A stretch of DNA of 64,000 nt from Prorocentrum cordatum (taxonomy: Eukaryota; Sar; Dinophyceae; Prorocentrales; Prorocentraceae): positions 74,810-138,809 of the forward strand of contig CAUYUJ010014324.1 in assembly GCA_963575745.1 (NCBI GenBank). Reading direction: 5' to 3'. Of this stretch, positions 29,966-40,935 are shown one piece after another; positions within the stretch are counted from its first letter, which is position 1, and each line of letters begins with the position of its first letter. Both the position numbers and the translations under genes were made by a program. The notes beneath the pieces are model-generated. The model saw nothing but the letters and a program-made list of their open reading frames with translations, did not search any database and was not told where the DNA came from.

Positions 29966-30216
29966 CCAGGACCCCACTTGGGAGGCCTGAGTGGGAGGAG
30001 GCAGGGCGAGGACAAGGACCAGGACATCCGCATAAGGGGGCCAGCGTCAACACCTACGAAGGAGCTGTGCGTGCGACTCGCCAATCCCCTGCGATCAGAC
30101 TGTGCCGCAGGCCCAGTCGTGAGAGTTTCGGTATAATCCTCCCTCCGTCGGGACTCCCAGTGCCTGAGCCTCCGACGCCGACTGGGCAGGGCGAGGAGGA
30201 GAGGGAGGAGGATAGG

Positions 30217-30380
30217 GCGACGCAATCTATACATATCCACTGCTCCCTGGCCAGGCCCATCCTGAACACAGCAGCTGTGTATACGCCACGCCCTCCTGGT
30301 TTGGCTAGGAGGGCGTATACACAGCTCCTGGGTTCAGGATGGGCCTGGCCAGGGAGCAGTGGATATGTATAGATTTCGTC
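30217..30380. repeat. Near-perfect palindrome with arms of about 75 bp
   Basis: The left arm (from about 30217, with ATCTATACATATCCACTGCT) is repeated in inverted form up to 30380. Differences are a few mismatches around 30267-30273 and a 4-nt insertion, with a loop of about 8-10 bp near 30296-30304. It could extrude as a cruciform or fold as a long RNA hairpin. It matches none of families A to F. Confidence 0.95.
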
Positions 30381-30540
30381 CCCCGAGAGGAGCACCCGCC
30401 GGCGCGAGGAGCAGGAGGGAGGCGCACGGACGGCGCGCCTGCAGCCCGAGCTCGGGGAGCAGCGCGGCGGCGCCGTCGGCCTCCACCGCCAGGAACGACA
30501 CGGCGGCGTAGGCGAGCGACCGGCCTGCGCGGCCGCTGCC

Positions 30541-30545
30541 CTCGA

Positions 30546-30580
<35 letters not shown>

Positions 30581-30700
30581 AGGCCGGGGCTCCCCGTCCT
30601 CGTCCTCTGCGTCCTCGTGCTGCCTCGTGCTGCCGCCTCATCGCCCCCCTGCTCACTCTCCGCTTCCTCCTCCTCCTCCTCCTCCTCCTCCGCCAAGCGT
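30541..30700. repeat. (GTC)n and (CTC)n tracts
   Basis: GTC triplets at about 30545-30580 and CTC triplets at about 30666-30692. Confidence 0.95.
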
Positions 30701-30778
30701 CGAGGCTGCGGCTCCTCCTCTTCCTCTTCGTCGTCCGCTCCGTAGCGATGCCGATCAGCTGCATACCCGCCGGACTCC

Positions 30779-31790
30779 GACTCTGGGATGATCTGGGCTC
30801 GGTGTCATCCTCGTTCAGCGCCAACTCTGCGCCCGTGTGTTTGCCCTTCTTGTGGCGCCAGGCTCCGAAAATGAACCTCTTGCGCAACTTCTCGCAAGTC
30901 GCCTCGAACTGCTCGCCGGCTCCGCCCGCGACGTCGTCCACCGCGAGGCGCGCGATCCCGAGCGGGACCCTCTGGCCCCCCAGGCAGAAGACGCAGCCAT
31001 CGAAGGCGGAGCACTGACAGCCACTCTCCTTAGCGTAGTCCGTGAACGAAGATAACCGCTGCACTGGGGCATCTCCCAATCCGTAGAATTAGGTCGGGCA
31101 TGTTCCCCTACATGGGGATTGTGGGCGAAAAATAAAAAATAGTCAACACATACACCTAAAATAATCAAACACATGCTGAAAAAATCGTCCCAAGACTATT
31201 GTTTGACTATTTTTGGATATCCCTCCTGTAGAGGGACACGCCCGACTTATCCGTAGACCGTAGACGGCCATGGGCAACTCCGCCAGCGAGCCAGTCCCGA
31301 CGTCGGAGGCGCCTGTCCGATGCAAGTCCACATGCCGGCCTCCCTGCGTTCGATCGAGGGGGTCGCGTGCCGCGGAGGCGGAGGTGATGTCGGCCAGCTG
31401 GAGCGTCCACTTGTTGGTTCACAGAATCTGCAAGATGAGGAACACAGAGTCCTTGCCGACCACGGGACTGTGGGTCTCCAGGTCGAGCAAGTCGAGGTTG
31501 GCATGGCCCTGACCGTCCACGGTGCCTTGGCCATCCTCCAAGTGCCGTCGATTTGGAAAAGCAGGGGCACCTTGCTTGCATCTGCGTCCTCGGAGTCGCC
31601 ATCCTTGTCCGTCAACGCCCATCGGGGGACCATGATACAACGGGCCTTATCGGGATCCTGTCGAACTGCATCCGATTCCCCAGGTGGTAGTACTCGCGCG
31701 GCGCCAACGCGCATGATGTTAATCCACTCGCGCCGCTTGGCTGAGACATAGGGCTGATATCTGTCAGAGTGAGGAGGGCGGACGGTCATT
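30779..31790 (-). pseudogene. Ty1/copia-type reverse transcriptase fragment, decayed
   Basis: Pieces in order on the minus strand resemble the RVT_2 domain of copia polyproteins: REWINIMRVGAARVLPPGE and VPRWALTDKDG (about 31735-31610), DLLDLETHSPVVGKDSV in a second frame (about 31500-31430), LHRTGASDVGTGSLAELP and AVYGL in a third frame (to about 31258). After the inserted family A element come GDAPVQRL, CSAFDGCVFCLGG and LAVDDVAGG (31079-30930), the last being the catalytic VDD box, then LRKRFIFGAWRHKKGK. Frame changes and the insertion make it non-functional. Gag, integrase and LTRs are not recognisable. Confidence 0.75.
31088..31248. mobile_element. Family A TIR element inserted in the copia fragment
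   Basis: The element is 161 bp with ends TTAGGTCGGGCATGTTCCCC and GAGGGACACGCCCGACTT. ATCCGTAGA flanks both sides (31079-31087 and 31249-31257). Removing it brings two parts of the RT domain (AVYGL and GDAPVQ) together, which confirms the insertion. Confidence 0.92.
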
Positions 31791-31865
31791 CACTCTCCCT
31801 GGGTGCGTGGCTGAAGTGGACTTCCGCGGTGCGGACTCTTGTTGTGTTTTTGGTGCGCATCTTTC

Positions 31866-32034
31866 GGGGATGGACAAACCCCCCTTTAGTAAAACGTGGT
31901 TTAGTGAAAACGACCTGAGGCCCAAACCTGGCGGGCGCAAGCCTGGAAAATAACGGCCACGGCGCCATCTCGAGAACCGAAAACGGACAATTCACTAATC
32001 GACGTGTCACTGTTGGGGGTTCTGTCCACCCCCG
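31866..32034. mobile_element. Family D inverted-repeat element, copy 3
   Basis: Ends are GGGGATGGACAAACCCCC and GGGGGTTCTGTCCACCCC, inverted to each other. A 26-28 bp direct repeat (TTGTTGTGTTTTTGG-GCGCA-CTT) sits just outside both ends, at about 31839-31864 and 32037-32063. Confidence 0.85.
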
Positions 32035-32069
32035 ATTGTTGTGTTTTTGGGGCGCACCTTCTCGCTTCC

Positions 32070-32199
32070 GCCGCCTTCTGCCAGCCGTCCGCTGGCTTCC
32101 GCCAGCGCAGGCGGCCTCGCGCTGGCTTCCGCCAGCGCGAGGCGGCCTCGCTCTATACTTCCGCCGACCTCCCGCCGCCCTCCGCCGAGGAAGACGTCA
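32070..32199. repeat. Short CGCTGGCTTCCGCCAGCG repeats
   Basis: Two to three copies of a CTGGCTTCCGCCAGCG unit, itself a hairpin, followed by GGCGGCCTCG. Non-coding. Confidence 0.7.
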
Positions 32200-32535
32200 A
32201 CTCCTCCTATCCTCGAAGGCAAGGCCCTTTTCGGAGGATTGCAAAAAAAACGAAGGATTGCAAAAAAAACCCTGGATTGAAGGATTGCCAAAAAACCCTG
32301 GATTGCAAAAAACGAGGGTTTTTTTGAAATCCTGTTTTTTTTTTGCAATCCTTCGTTTTTGCAATCCTTCTATCCTCGAAGGCAAGGCCCTTTTCGGAGC
32401 GCCCCATATGCCCCCCCCCCCGCCGAGGAGCTCGAGAAGGGGATCGACTCCTTCTATCCTCGAAGGCAAGGCCCTTTTCGGAGCGCCCCATATGCCCCCC
32501 CCCCCCCCGAGGAGGAGCTCGAGAAGGGGATCGAC
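32200..32535. repeat. Tandem repeat of about 82 bp with an internal A/T hairpin
   Basis: TCCTCGAAGGCAAGGCCCTT begins copies near 32211, 32379 and 32459. The last two continue through CGGAGCGCCCCATATG, a C-run and GAGCTCGAGAAGGGGATCGA. Between the first two lies an inverted GGATTGCAAAAAA / TTTTTTGCAATCC segment. Confidence 0.85.
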
Positions 32536-33155
32536 CACAGGATTGATGTACCCGAAAACTGATTCGTTCGTCGAATCTGTTCCGTAGATCTACTTGATAT
32601 TCTGCATGTTTGCCGTGGGTTCGACGAACAAATCAGCTTTGGGGCAAGTCAATGTTGTAGTCGATCCTCTACTCGAAGGGCGTGATCGCGCGCGGGCGCC
32701 TGAGAAGTCCCGGAGGCGTGGCCGGATCCAGGGCGACGCGGCGGCGAAGAAGTCGGCCACCGCCGCCTCGGAGGCCTCTCGCGGCGTCCGGCGCGCAGGC
32801 GGTGCTGGGCGGCTTCTGGCGTCTCCCAGAGCAGAGGCCTCCCACTTGGAACACCGCGGGGACTGCTAAGTGGACAGGGGAGGTATAAGCGGATGCCACG
32901 GTGGGTCAAATCTGGCCTGACCTGGCTTACAAGTGGATTGCTTGTGCCCTGAAACGGTGAGGGGCCTTCGATAACCCCTCTGAGCGGGTGGGGACTACTT
33001 CGCCCAGATCTTTAATTCCTTAAGCCAGGCATGTCTAGCCATCTAAAATCAAGCTAGGTGCTCGTTTAGGGGTTAGACTCGGTACAATCCTGGTTAGCAT
33101 TCCCCTTTTAACCCTCGCATCCCCTTAGCAACTCCAGCGGTGATCCAAGCACATG
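32536..33155. other. No recognisable feature
   Basis: Mixed-composition sequence. A small inverted TTCGTCGAA / TTCGACGAA pair lies near 32565-32630. I considered an RNA gene at 32880-33130 but see no supporting motif. Confidence 0.45.
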
Positions 33156-33343
33156 GGGTCGGAGTAAATGTTGTCGGAGGATCGTGCCACATTGTCGATG
33201 CACCGATGCATCGGCAATACACTGCCGACGTCGGCGATGCATCGTCACCGTCGGCGACGATCAAATCGGGCTGCACATCGAGCCGCATCTCCAGTGCCTC
33301 GGCGAAGCGGCACGTTTCTCCGACACCATTTACTCCGACCTTA
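33156..33343. mobile_element. Family F inverted-repeat element
   Basis: The left arm GTCGGAGTAAATGTTGTCGG and the right arm, complemented, GTCGGAGTAAATGGTGTCGG extend to about 35 bp of imperfect pairing. The centre carries repeated GATGCATCG and CCGACGTCGGCG palindromes. Single copy here; no clear target duplication. Confidence 0.65.
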
Positions 33344-33420
33344 TTTGGGAGGCCTGGAATGAAGCAAGCGGGTCCTGAGGTAAGCGGGTTCTGGATTGTG
33401 GCTCGCCAGAATCATGCAGA

Positions 33421-33540
33421 CTTGAACCTCTGGGGGCCCTCGCCGGGCCCCAGAACTGTCAAAGAACGACTCGGCCTGCAGGGACCATGCATGGAAACAA
33501 CACGACATCATCCAGACGTGCGAGGTCATGATTTTTTTTC
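33421..33540. mobile_element. Family E fragment
   Basis: CTCTGGGGGCCCTCGCCGGG followed by CTGTCAAAGAACGACTC matches the left part of the element at 14474. Only part is present. Confidence 0.5.
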
Positions 33541-33559
33541 AATGCGCTGCTGCAACCAA

Positions 33560-35340
33560 GATTGTAGTTTCTTCAAGGCCCGGACCACCAATTTCCCAGG
33601 CGCTCCGGGACGCTCTTGGGCGCTCCTAGGGTGTTCGGCATGGGCCTCCGGAGCGGTTGCAACACCCCAAACGACCTGGAGAACTTCGTGGAGCCCCCCA
33701 CCAGGCGGCCAAAACTGTCAAGGAGCGCCTCTGGACGGCCCAAGCGGCATCCAAGACGCCCGACGAGGCCCCCACGAGGGCCACAATATGCAAGAATCGC
33801 CCCATGCCGTCTCGAAAACGCATATTTCAAGCTTATTCGCCTCTTGGGGTTCAAGGCGTCCAAGACGGCCCCAGAGGCCCCCAAGAAGGCTCCAAGACCG
33901 CCAAAGAGGGCCCCAAGACGGCCCAAGAAGCCCCCAAGACGGCCCCAAGAGGAGGCCCACAGGAGGAACCCGAACGGACAGTTCGAGCCTTCGGTCCGGA
34001 GACGCCACTAGGAGGCCCCACGAGGCCCCCAGGAGGCCCCAAGATGGCCCCAAGAGGCCCAGTAGCTGCTTCCAACATTGGCCCTGAGCGCGATCCGAAG
34101 AGACCCCAAGAAGCATCCCTGAGGACTCTGACTCACAAGTCAAGCCCGCTGGCGGGGTGGGCCAAAGGCCATCAGATCCGCCGCCCCCTGTTGGCTTGCC
34201 ACAGGGGTGCCTGGCGTGCTAAACCCAGCTGGTTTGGCTTGGGCTCTTTTTCCCAAAGAATTTCCCCTGGGGCTTCGGCCCATCCCGCCGACCACCCGGA
34301 AGGGACCGCAAGGCGCCGAATTCTTCCAAAAACTCGCCAAAGACGACTCAAGATGGCCTTCAAGACCGCCATAATGGCCCAAGATGGCCTCCAAGATGGC
34401 CAAGATGGCCTCCAAGACGGCTAAGATGGCCTCAAGATTCTTCCAAGGCGTCCCAAGATGCACCCAAGACGGCCCAAGATGGCCTCAAGATGACGGCAGA
34501 CGGCACAAGAGGCCCCCAAGAGGCTTCCAAGACGGCCCAAGAGGCTCCCAAGAGGGCCTCCAGGAAGGCCCGAAGAGGCAAAAGCATTGATTTGTCAGAT
34601 GGTTTGTGCTAAAGGATTTACTCCTTTTCGGCCTTCCGACGGCCTTCCGACGGCCCAAGTGTCCCCAACGATCGCCCCAAGATTGCCCAAGACGCCTCCA
34701 AGATGGCCCCAGAACGTCCCAAGAGGCGCCACGACGGCCCCGAGAGGCATCCAAGAAGCCCGAGATGGCCTCCAAGACGGCCCTGGAACACACCAAGAGG
34801 GCTCCAAGTCGGCCGAGAGAGGCTCCCAAAACGGCTTCCGACGGCGTCAGACGGGCCAGGAGGCCATCAAGACGGCGAAAGATTGCTCTAAAGGTTGCCC
34901 AATACGGCCCACGAGGCCCCCAAGAAGGCCTCCAGGAAGGCCTAAATATGCCAACATGATTGATGTACCTGTGGTGCTTGAAGGATTTGGGGATATGCTT
35001 CTTCTCGGCCTTCCGCGACGGCCAAAGAGCCCCCAGAGATCGCCCCAAGATCGCCCGAGAGGCCTCCACGGTGGCCCCAGAACGGCCCAAGAGGTCCCCA
35101 AGGCAGCCCCAAGACAGCTCAAGAGTCCTCCCGAACACCCAAGGTGGCCTCCAAGACGGCCCTGGAGCACCCCAAGAGGGCCCCAAGTCGGCCGAGAGAG
35201 GCGCCAAAGACGGCTGCCGACGGCGTCACACGCGCCACGAATGGAGGCCCCCAAGAGGCCCAAGGATGCCTCCAAGATGCCTCCAAGATGCCCAAGGACG
35301 CTCCAAGGAGGCCTCAAGTGTGCCCCCAGAGGCTCTCAAG
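33560..35340. repeat. CCAAGANGGCC-type minisatellite, largest block
   Basis: Degenerate units (GCCCCAAGAGGCC, CCAAGACGGCC and similar) run for 1.8 kb. Higher-order structure is clear: about 34585-34950 and 34955-35330 are diverged copies of a 370-bp segment with CTTCGCGGCCTTCCG-like, CGGCCCTGGA-CAC and AAGTCGGCCGAGAGAGGC marks in the same order. Long plus and minus frames are repeat translations. Confidence 0.85.
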
Positions 35341-35355
35341 ATACCTCATCCTCCT

Positions 35356-35400
35356 CCTCCTCCTCCGCCTCCTCCCCTCCTCTTGCTCCTCCACTTCCTG
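35356..35400. repeat. (CTC)n tract
   Basis: A short CTC/CCT run at the end of the minisatellite block. Confidence 0.9.
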
Positions 35401-35564
35401 ATCTTCCCCGCCGTCCTCCCCCAAGTGTTCCCCGAGGGGGTTCCACAACGGCTGGGGGAACACGTGAACGGATAGCTTGGCTGAGCTCCTGCCACAACGC
35501 TCGGCCACATGGGCGATTCCACAAGGCAGGGGCGACGGTGACTCGCCGCAGGCGTCTTCGGTAT

Positions 35565-36260
35565 TCGGGATTCGAGGATCTGGCGCGCAGGCGCCAGATC
35601 CACAGAGGGGGGAGACTACGCCCCGAAAAATGATGCCCGTCTTTGCGACAGAAACCGCCAATCGCTAATCCACGCGTCGTGATCCATGTCTGCGTTTCCT
35701 CGACGCTCATCCTCCCCCTCCTCCGAGCAGGGCCGGCCGTCCCAGTAATCCAACACGCCAGCCACCGAATGCTCTCAGAGCAGGGCAGACTGAGAGCAAC
35801 ATCGACTGAAAGACTGGACTCCAAAGAAGGTTCTCAGCCAGTCATGTTGGGAGAACACCTGGTGCAAACCACAAAAAGAAGGCTGCTCGTGCGTTCTCTG
35901 GTGGGCCTACGAGCAGGCCAAGACGCCTCGCCACTGTTCCAATAGCAGAGAGCAACGCAATCGTTGGTCGGGCACATGCTGACACGGTGAGATCCGCGAA
36001 CCTGCAGCGAGGGCGCCAGACCCACGGATCGGGGAGACTACATCCCAAAACATGCTGCCCGACATTGCGACGGAGGCCGGCCACCGCTAACCCACGCGTC
36101 GTGACCCGTGTCTGCGTTTCCTCGACGCTCCTCCTCCTCCTCCTCCTCCTCCTCCCCCTTCTCCTCTTCCTCCTCCTCCTCCTCCTCCGCCTCCTCCCCT
36201 TCCTCCTCCTCCTCCCTCTCCTCCTCCTGCTGCTCCTCCTCCTCCTCCTCCTTTTGATCC
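35565..36260 (+). repeat. Pair of 150-bp direct repeats, each ending in pyrimidine triplets
   Basis: About 35565-35715 and 35985-36130 share GGCGCCAGA-CCAC, GGGGAGACTAC, CTAA-CCACGCGTCGTGA and TGTCTGCGTTTCCTCGACGC. The second runs directly into a CTC tract (36125-36255); the first runs into a short CTCC stretch. The intervening sequence is unassigned. Confidence 0.8.
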
Positions 36261-36617
36261 GATGCATTTCCCGCTGGGCCTACGGAAAATTCATGCGGCG
36301 ACAGCGCGCCAGCGACGCCGGCGAAGCCATTCAAGGTTGAACTCCGCATGATAGAACGACGCGGAAGCGATGAGAAACACGGTAACGCCACAAGATCAGA
36401 CGGAATTCAACCGTGAACGAGAAGGGCTACGATCAGTTCAAGAGTGAACGATCGAGGCATTGTTATGACGCGACCCCCCAAAAAGTCCGGACCCATTGCC
36501 CGCGACCAGCTCTTCTCCCTGAGTCTACTTTTTAACGGTCCCGAGGCCCGGTATGGGCCCCCAGATGCAACGAAAAACCTCCGGTCGCTTTTTTGGGGGG
36601 TCTGCTGTGCCAGATCT
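36261..36617. other. Unassigned DNA with a family E right-end fragment
   Basis: About 36530-36595 (CCCGAGGCCCGGTATGGGCC and CGAAAAACCTCCGGTCGCTT) matches the right end of the element at 14474-14683 and its flank. Nothing else is recognisable. Confidence 0.5.
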
Positions 36618-36836
36618 AGAAGAAAAGAAAACTGCATAAAATCAAAACTCGTGGCGCCCTGCATGCGCAGATTTCTTGGATCTGCGCTGGACCCACCCTC
36701 TCTGGCGCGCGGAGCCCGCCAGGGGCGGCGCCGGGGGGGCCCAGCGCAGATCCAAGAAATCCGCGCGGAGCGCCAAAGATTTATGTTTATAAAAAGTTGT
36801 TCCTTCTTGTTCTTCTGCTTCTTCTTCTTCTTCCTC
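36618..36836. mobile_element. Family B foldback element, copy 2
   Basis: Inner arms ATTTCTTGGATCTGCGCTGG and CCAGCGCAGATCCAAGAAAT are perfect complements. Outer ends are AGAAGAAAAGAAAA and TTCTTCTGCTTCTTC. Part of the left arm (GGCGCTCCGCG) is altered. Confidence 0.8.
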
Positions 36837-37269
36837 TACGACGATGGCCCGACATCCTGCCCCACAGAGGCATCCGAGAGCGCTCCGAGAAGACCCCAAA
36901 CAGCATCCCTCAGGACTCTGACCCACGTCAGCGCCGTCGTCGTCGTCGCCGCCGCCATCCTCGTCGTCGCCGCCGCCGTCGTCGTCGCTGTCCCCCTTCG
37001 GGGTCGGCGGCGCCGGCCGCAAGGCCTTCGCAGCCCTCCCTCGCCGTGCCGGATCGCGCCGGCCGGCGGGCGCGCCTGTCCCCTCCCCCTCTCCGCGCTG
37101 TGGCCGTACGCCTGCGCGCGGGGGGGGGCGCGCAGGGCTCCCCCGTGGCGCTGCGAAGCGCAGACGCCGGCCTTCGCCTCCTGCCAAGGATCTGGAGGCG
37201 AAAGGGTCCATCGGATGCCGCCCTTCGCCTGGTGCTGCTCCGCCTCCTCCTCCTCCTCCTCCTCCTCCG
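36837..37269. repeat. GTC/GCC triplet-rich DNA and a short CTC tract
   Basis: GTCGTCGTCGTCGCC runs at about 36928-36990 and a CTC tract at about 37237-37267. No gene is supported. Confidence 0.7.
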
Positions 37270-38195
37270 TGCCTGTTCCTTACTTCTCCCTGTCGCACCC
37301 CGAAGCAAGTTTTGAAGGCGGTCCCGGCGATTCGGCTGGGACTTCCTTACCACTTATGACCCTGAAGCCTACAAATTGGCAGCGGCTTCGCAGATGGAGG
37401 GCGGGTAGTTTTCGAAATGTGGCTCTCGCCTTAGCGCGGCGCACATACGTTCTGGAATTTTGCAAGAGTTCCACGGATTCAAGGCGGGTGGTTTTCAAAA
37501 TGTAGCTCTCGCCTTAGCGCGGCGAAGAGGTTAAAACATACACAAGTTTCGCGGATTGAGGGCGGGTGGTTTTCAAAATGTAGTTATCGCATTAACGCGG
37601 CGCACATTCGTTTTGAAAATTCGCCACAGTTTCACGGATTGAGGGCGGGTGGTTTTCAAAATGTGGCTCTCGCCTTAGCACTGCGCAGATTCGATTGAAG
37701 AACTTGCAGAACAAATCACGGATTCACATCATCAACGTGCCAGAACTGGTGTTTTGAAAGGATTCTGGATTATGCGGGTGCAACAATTATGTTGATTCGT
37801 TGTGTTGAAGTCCCAGGAAGGGCGTGCTGGCGCGATTCACGATTGTCAGGACGCAACAGTCAAACTGTTCCGTGGCGTTGGAATCCCGAGAACAATGTTT
37901 TGGCAGGCTTCAGGGTCTTCAAGCGGTTTTCCAAAGAGGCAGCTCCTTCCATGGAAATGAACCGTTGCAGGGGCCTGTGAAGAGGGAGCCTGGGGGGAAG
38001 GTTGCTTCCAGCATCGTTGATGACTCTTGGGTTTACACTGGTGCTCCTCCTCATCCATCCTCCTCCTCCTCCTCCTCCTCCTCCTCCTCCTCCTCCTCCT
38101 CCTCCTCCTCCTCCCCTTCCTCATCCTCCTCCTCCTCCTCATCCTCCTCCTGCGCCTCCTCCTCCTCCTCCTCCTCCTCCTCCTCCTTCCCTGCT
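37270..38195 (+). repeat. Dispersed 0.9-kb segment, copy 2, with terminal CTC tract
   Basis: It matches 9216-10190 in order and orientation: CTTCTCCCTGTCGCACCCC, four 83-bp-type units at 37390-37690, the TGGTGTTTTGAAAGGATTC and GGAAATGAACCGTTGCAGG marks, then GATGACTCTTGGGTTTACAC and a CTC tract (38046-38195). A CTC tract also precedes both copies. Confidence 0.85.
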
Positions 38196-38589
38196 GCCTC
38201 GGTTTCGGGGCGCGGCGGGGCGCGGCCCGCGTCCGACGCGCTCCGCGGGGCCTGCGCCGGAGGGCCAGCCTTGCCTCCTGTGTGTTGCGATGTGCTGGAA
38301 CTGCACATGCGCTGCGCGTGTGCTGCAAAGTTGTTTTACCCAGGCCGCAATGTGTCCTTACCACAGAATTGCGGGAGGTGCGAATAAATCTAACTCGCGC
38401 GGTGTTTATGACAGATTGCAGGTGTTACACCTGAATTGCAATGCGCTTGCGCAGCTCATATTCGTCCTACCAGCCCTCTGGGCGCAGGTGGTCGAGAGCG
38501 TTTCCTTTTCCGGCCTCCTTCGTTTCCCTGCTCGGGAGGTGCAACTCCCCGCTTCCCTAGGTCTGGACGGGCTCCCCCGCGACGGGTCA
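38196..38589. other. No recognisable feature
   Basis: Mixed sequence with short repeated TGTGTTGC/TGCGCTTGCG-like words. No gene or RNA signature. Confidence 0.45.
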
Positions 38590-39170
38590 GAGCGTCCATG
38601 ATGGCCAAATATAGCTTCAAGACGGCCTTAGCTAGCCCAAGCTGACCTCCAATATCGCCCAAGATACGTCAAAACGGCTCAAGGTAGCCTCCAACACGCA
38701 TCCAAGGAGGCCGCAAGACGGCCCAAAAACGGTTTCAAGTGCCCTCCGAACCCTCTAGTACAGTGTGTTCTGCCTTTTCGCTTTGGAGGCGTCAAGGTGG
38801 CCCCACGATGGCCCAACATAGCCCAAAGAGAGGCCCAGGAGGGCCCCAAGACGGCCACATAAGCGTCCACGAGCACCCCAAGAACGGTCCAAGAGGGCCC
38901 CAACACGCCCCTTCTGGGCCTCCGAGGGGGGAAGAACTAAATTGAATACCCCCCTCTCTTCTTGAGCGAAGGGGACCTACCCGGCCGCAGGAGGCCTCTC
39001 AGACGACCCCAAAAAGCCCCAAGAGGGCCCCCAGACTCCAAAAAAACTAAAGAAATCTCAAAATAGCCCCATTCGAGCCCGAAGGAAGCCCCACGGGGAC
39101 CCCATGGGAACCCGCAAGGTGGGTCCAACTGTGCCCCAAGAACCTCTCGCAACAACTTTTCGGGCCCCCG
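38590..39170. repeat. CCAAGANGGCC-type minisatellite
   Basis: Same degenerate unit as at 4396-4940 and 33560-35340, interrupted near 38930-38970. Confidence 0.8.
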
Positions 39171-39233
39171 TATACTAGAACATCCGATTTTACGACGGAT
39201 TCCAATGTGAGGGGGTCGGGCCTCAGTTCAACC

Positions 39234-39600
39234 TCCTCGCGCCGCGTTCCTCCTGCTCCTCCTCCTCCTCGCGCCGCGCTCCTGCTCCTCCTCCTCCTCC
39301 TTCCCTTCCTCATTTTCTGTTTGTCTCATTCGCCTCTTCCTCCTGCTCCACCTCCACCACCTCCTCTTCCTCCTCCTCCTCTTCCTCGTCCTCCTCCTCC
39401 TCCTACTCCTCTTCCTCTGACCCCCAAAATGGCCCCAATCATCACCAACGCCAGCAGCACCACTTGCCCTAATGTGGTTCCAACAGGGCAACAGAGCACC
39501 ACAAACAATAACACCAGCAGCATCACCACCACCGCTACCACCACCACCGCCGCCATCACCAGCAGCCGCACACGAGTCCGAGATAAACTTCATTGCGGGG
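39234..39600. repeat. (CTC)n tract followed by CCA/CAC triplets
   Basis: CTC-rich at about 39234-39420, then CCACCA/CAACA-type triplets to about 39570. Confidence 0.9.
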
Positions 39601-40589
39601 GAAATAAATCAATGATGCATATGGGGATGCGAATCTCAACTGTGTGACGAGGGCGACGAATTATAGATGCAGTCGCCTGCGCCAGAGACGCTTACCACAA
39701 GGAACAGCCCGGCGTATGTTGCACCGGTTTGCATCTTAAACATCGCTGCGGCAAGCTATGTGTGATCCGCCCAGGGTGGACGCAGCCACCTGCGATTGAG
39801 ACGGTCGCCACGGGGGTCACTACGTCATCTCTTGCGCCGTTTTGATTCTCCAACTTCAACGCGGGACTCTATGCGTGATTTTTGGTTTGAGGGCGGCCGC
39901 GCACTTGCATGCTTCCAGCCGTCCATGATTTACCAATTCCCCTGTTGATCGTTTCTGGGTGGGCTGGTGGAGATACGTTTTTAATCAACGGCCACAGGCG
40001 AGCGCGCCAGCGGCGAGTCCAGTCAGAGCGGGGCGCGCAGAGACGAATTAACCTAAAGCGGTGGGCCGAAGCCTCAGCAGCACCTCGACGGCGGGCTGGC
40101 GAGTGGAAAAGGCTGGCGGGAAACTGGGTAACAGTACTGCCTGGGTGCATGCATGCAACGCGTCGGAAGCAGCTGGCGGCCAGGGAGACCGGCGACCAGG
40201 GACACCAGCAGACTTGGAATTAGTTGCAAGGGCGCAGGCCCCCCGACTACTGCGAGCGAGCTGGTGGGGGCACTTTTTTTGTTCGCGGCCGCAAGCGAAG
40301 GCGCAGGCGGCGGGTCGGTAAGTCCGGGGCGCGGTCCTTACTAATTTACAGCGAGCAGCAAACTAGAGCGCGGGGTCAAACCTAAGCTGCAAAAGCCGCC
40401 GAGCTGCGCTGCGGTGAGCTGGGGGCGCCAGGGCCAGGAGGTCGGAAGCGGTCCACCATCACCGACATGCATCAAATTGCCAGGCCAAATGAATCAGGCT
40501 GGTGGGGAAATTCAGGAATCGCAGGCCAATATGCCGGTGCTAGTAGCTTCTACACATCACTTGCCACGAAAGTAATTAGCTGTGCCAGG
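39601..40589. other. No recognisable feature
   Basis: About 1 kb of unique-looking sequence with only short overlapping frames. No known domain or RNA fold is apparent. Confidence 0.45.
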
Positions 40590-40935
40590 GCAACGAATCC
40601 AGGAACGGATGACGGCCGTTTGCACGTGCGTAGCAGGGGCCGAAACCCATCCAGGAATGGCATTGCGACCAGGGCAAAACATAGCACCCGAAGGCCAGGA
40701 ACGGCTGACAGCCGTACATACTCGTGTAAACCAACCCCAACTGAACCAGGCTGATACCATGCAGAACTGTCGGTGCAAAACGGCAGCGTGAATGCCAGGG
40801 GCCAGGAACGGCTGACGGCCGTCTGCACGTGTGAAGCATGAGACCGAAACGAAACCCAGGAACATGGCATAGCGGCCAGGACATAGCATAGCACCCGATG
40901 CCCAGGAACGGCTGACGGCCGCACATACGTGAGCA
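40590..40935. repeat. Tandem repeat of about 100 bp, four copies
   Basis: CCAGGAACGGCTGACGGCCGT anchors of this type occur near 40600, 40698, 40807 and 40905. Each is followed by CACATAC or CACGTG words; between them lie AGGAATGGCATTGCGACCAGG-like segments. The three minus-strand frames of about 300-370 residues over this area conflict with one another and are not supported. Confidence 0.75.

Noticed and set aside
32880-33130. Structured non-coding RNA gene
   Set aside because: The stretch looks unlike its surroundings, but I find no family motif or convincing stems.
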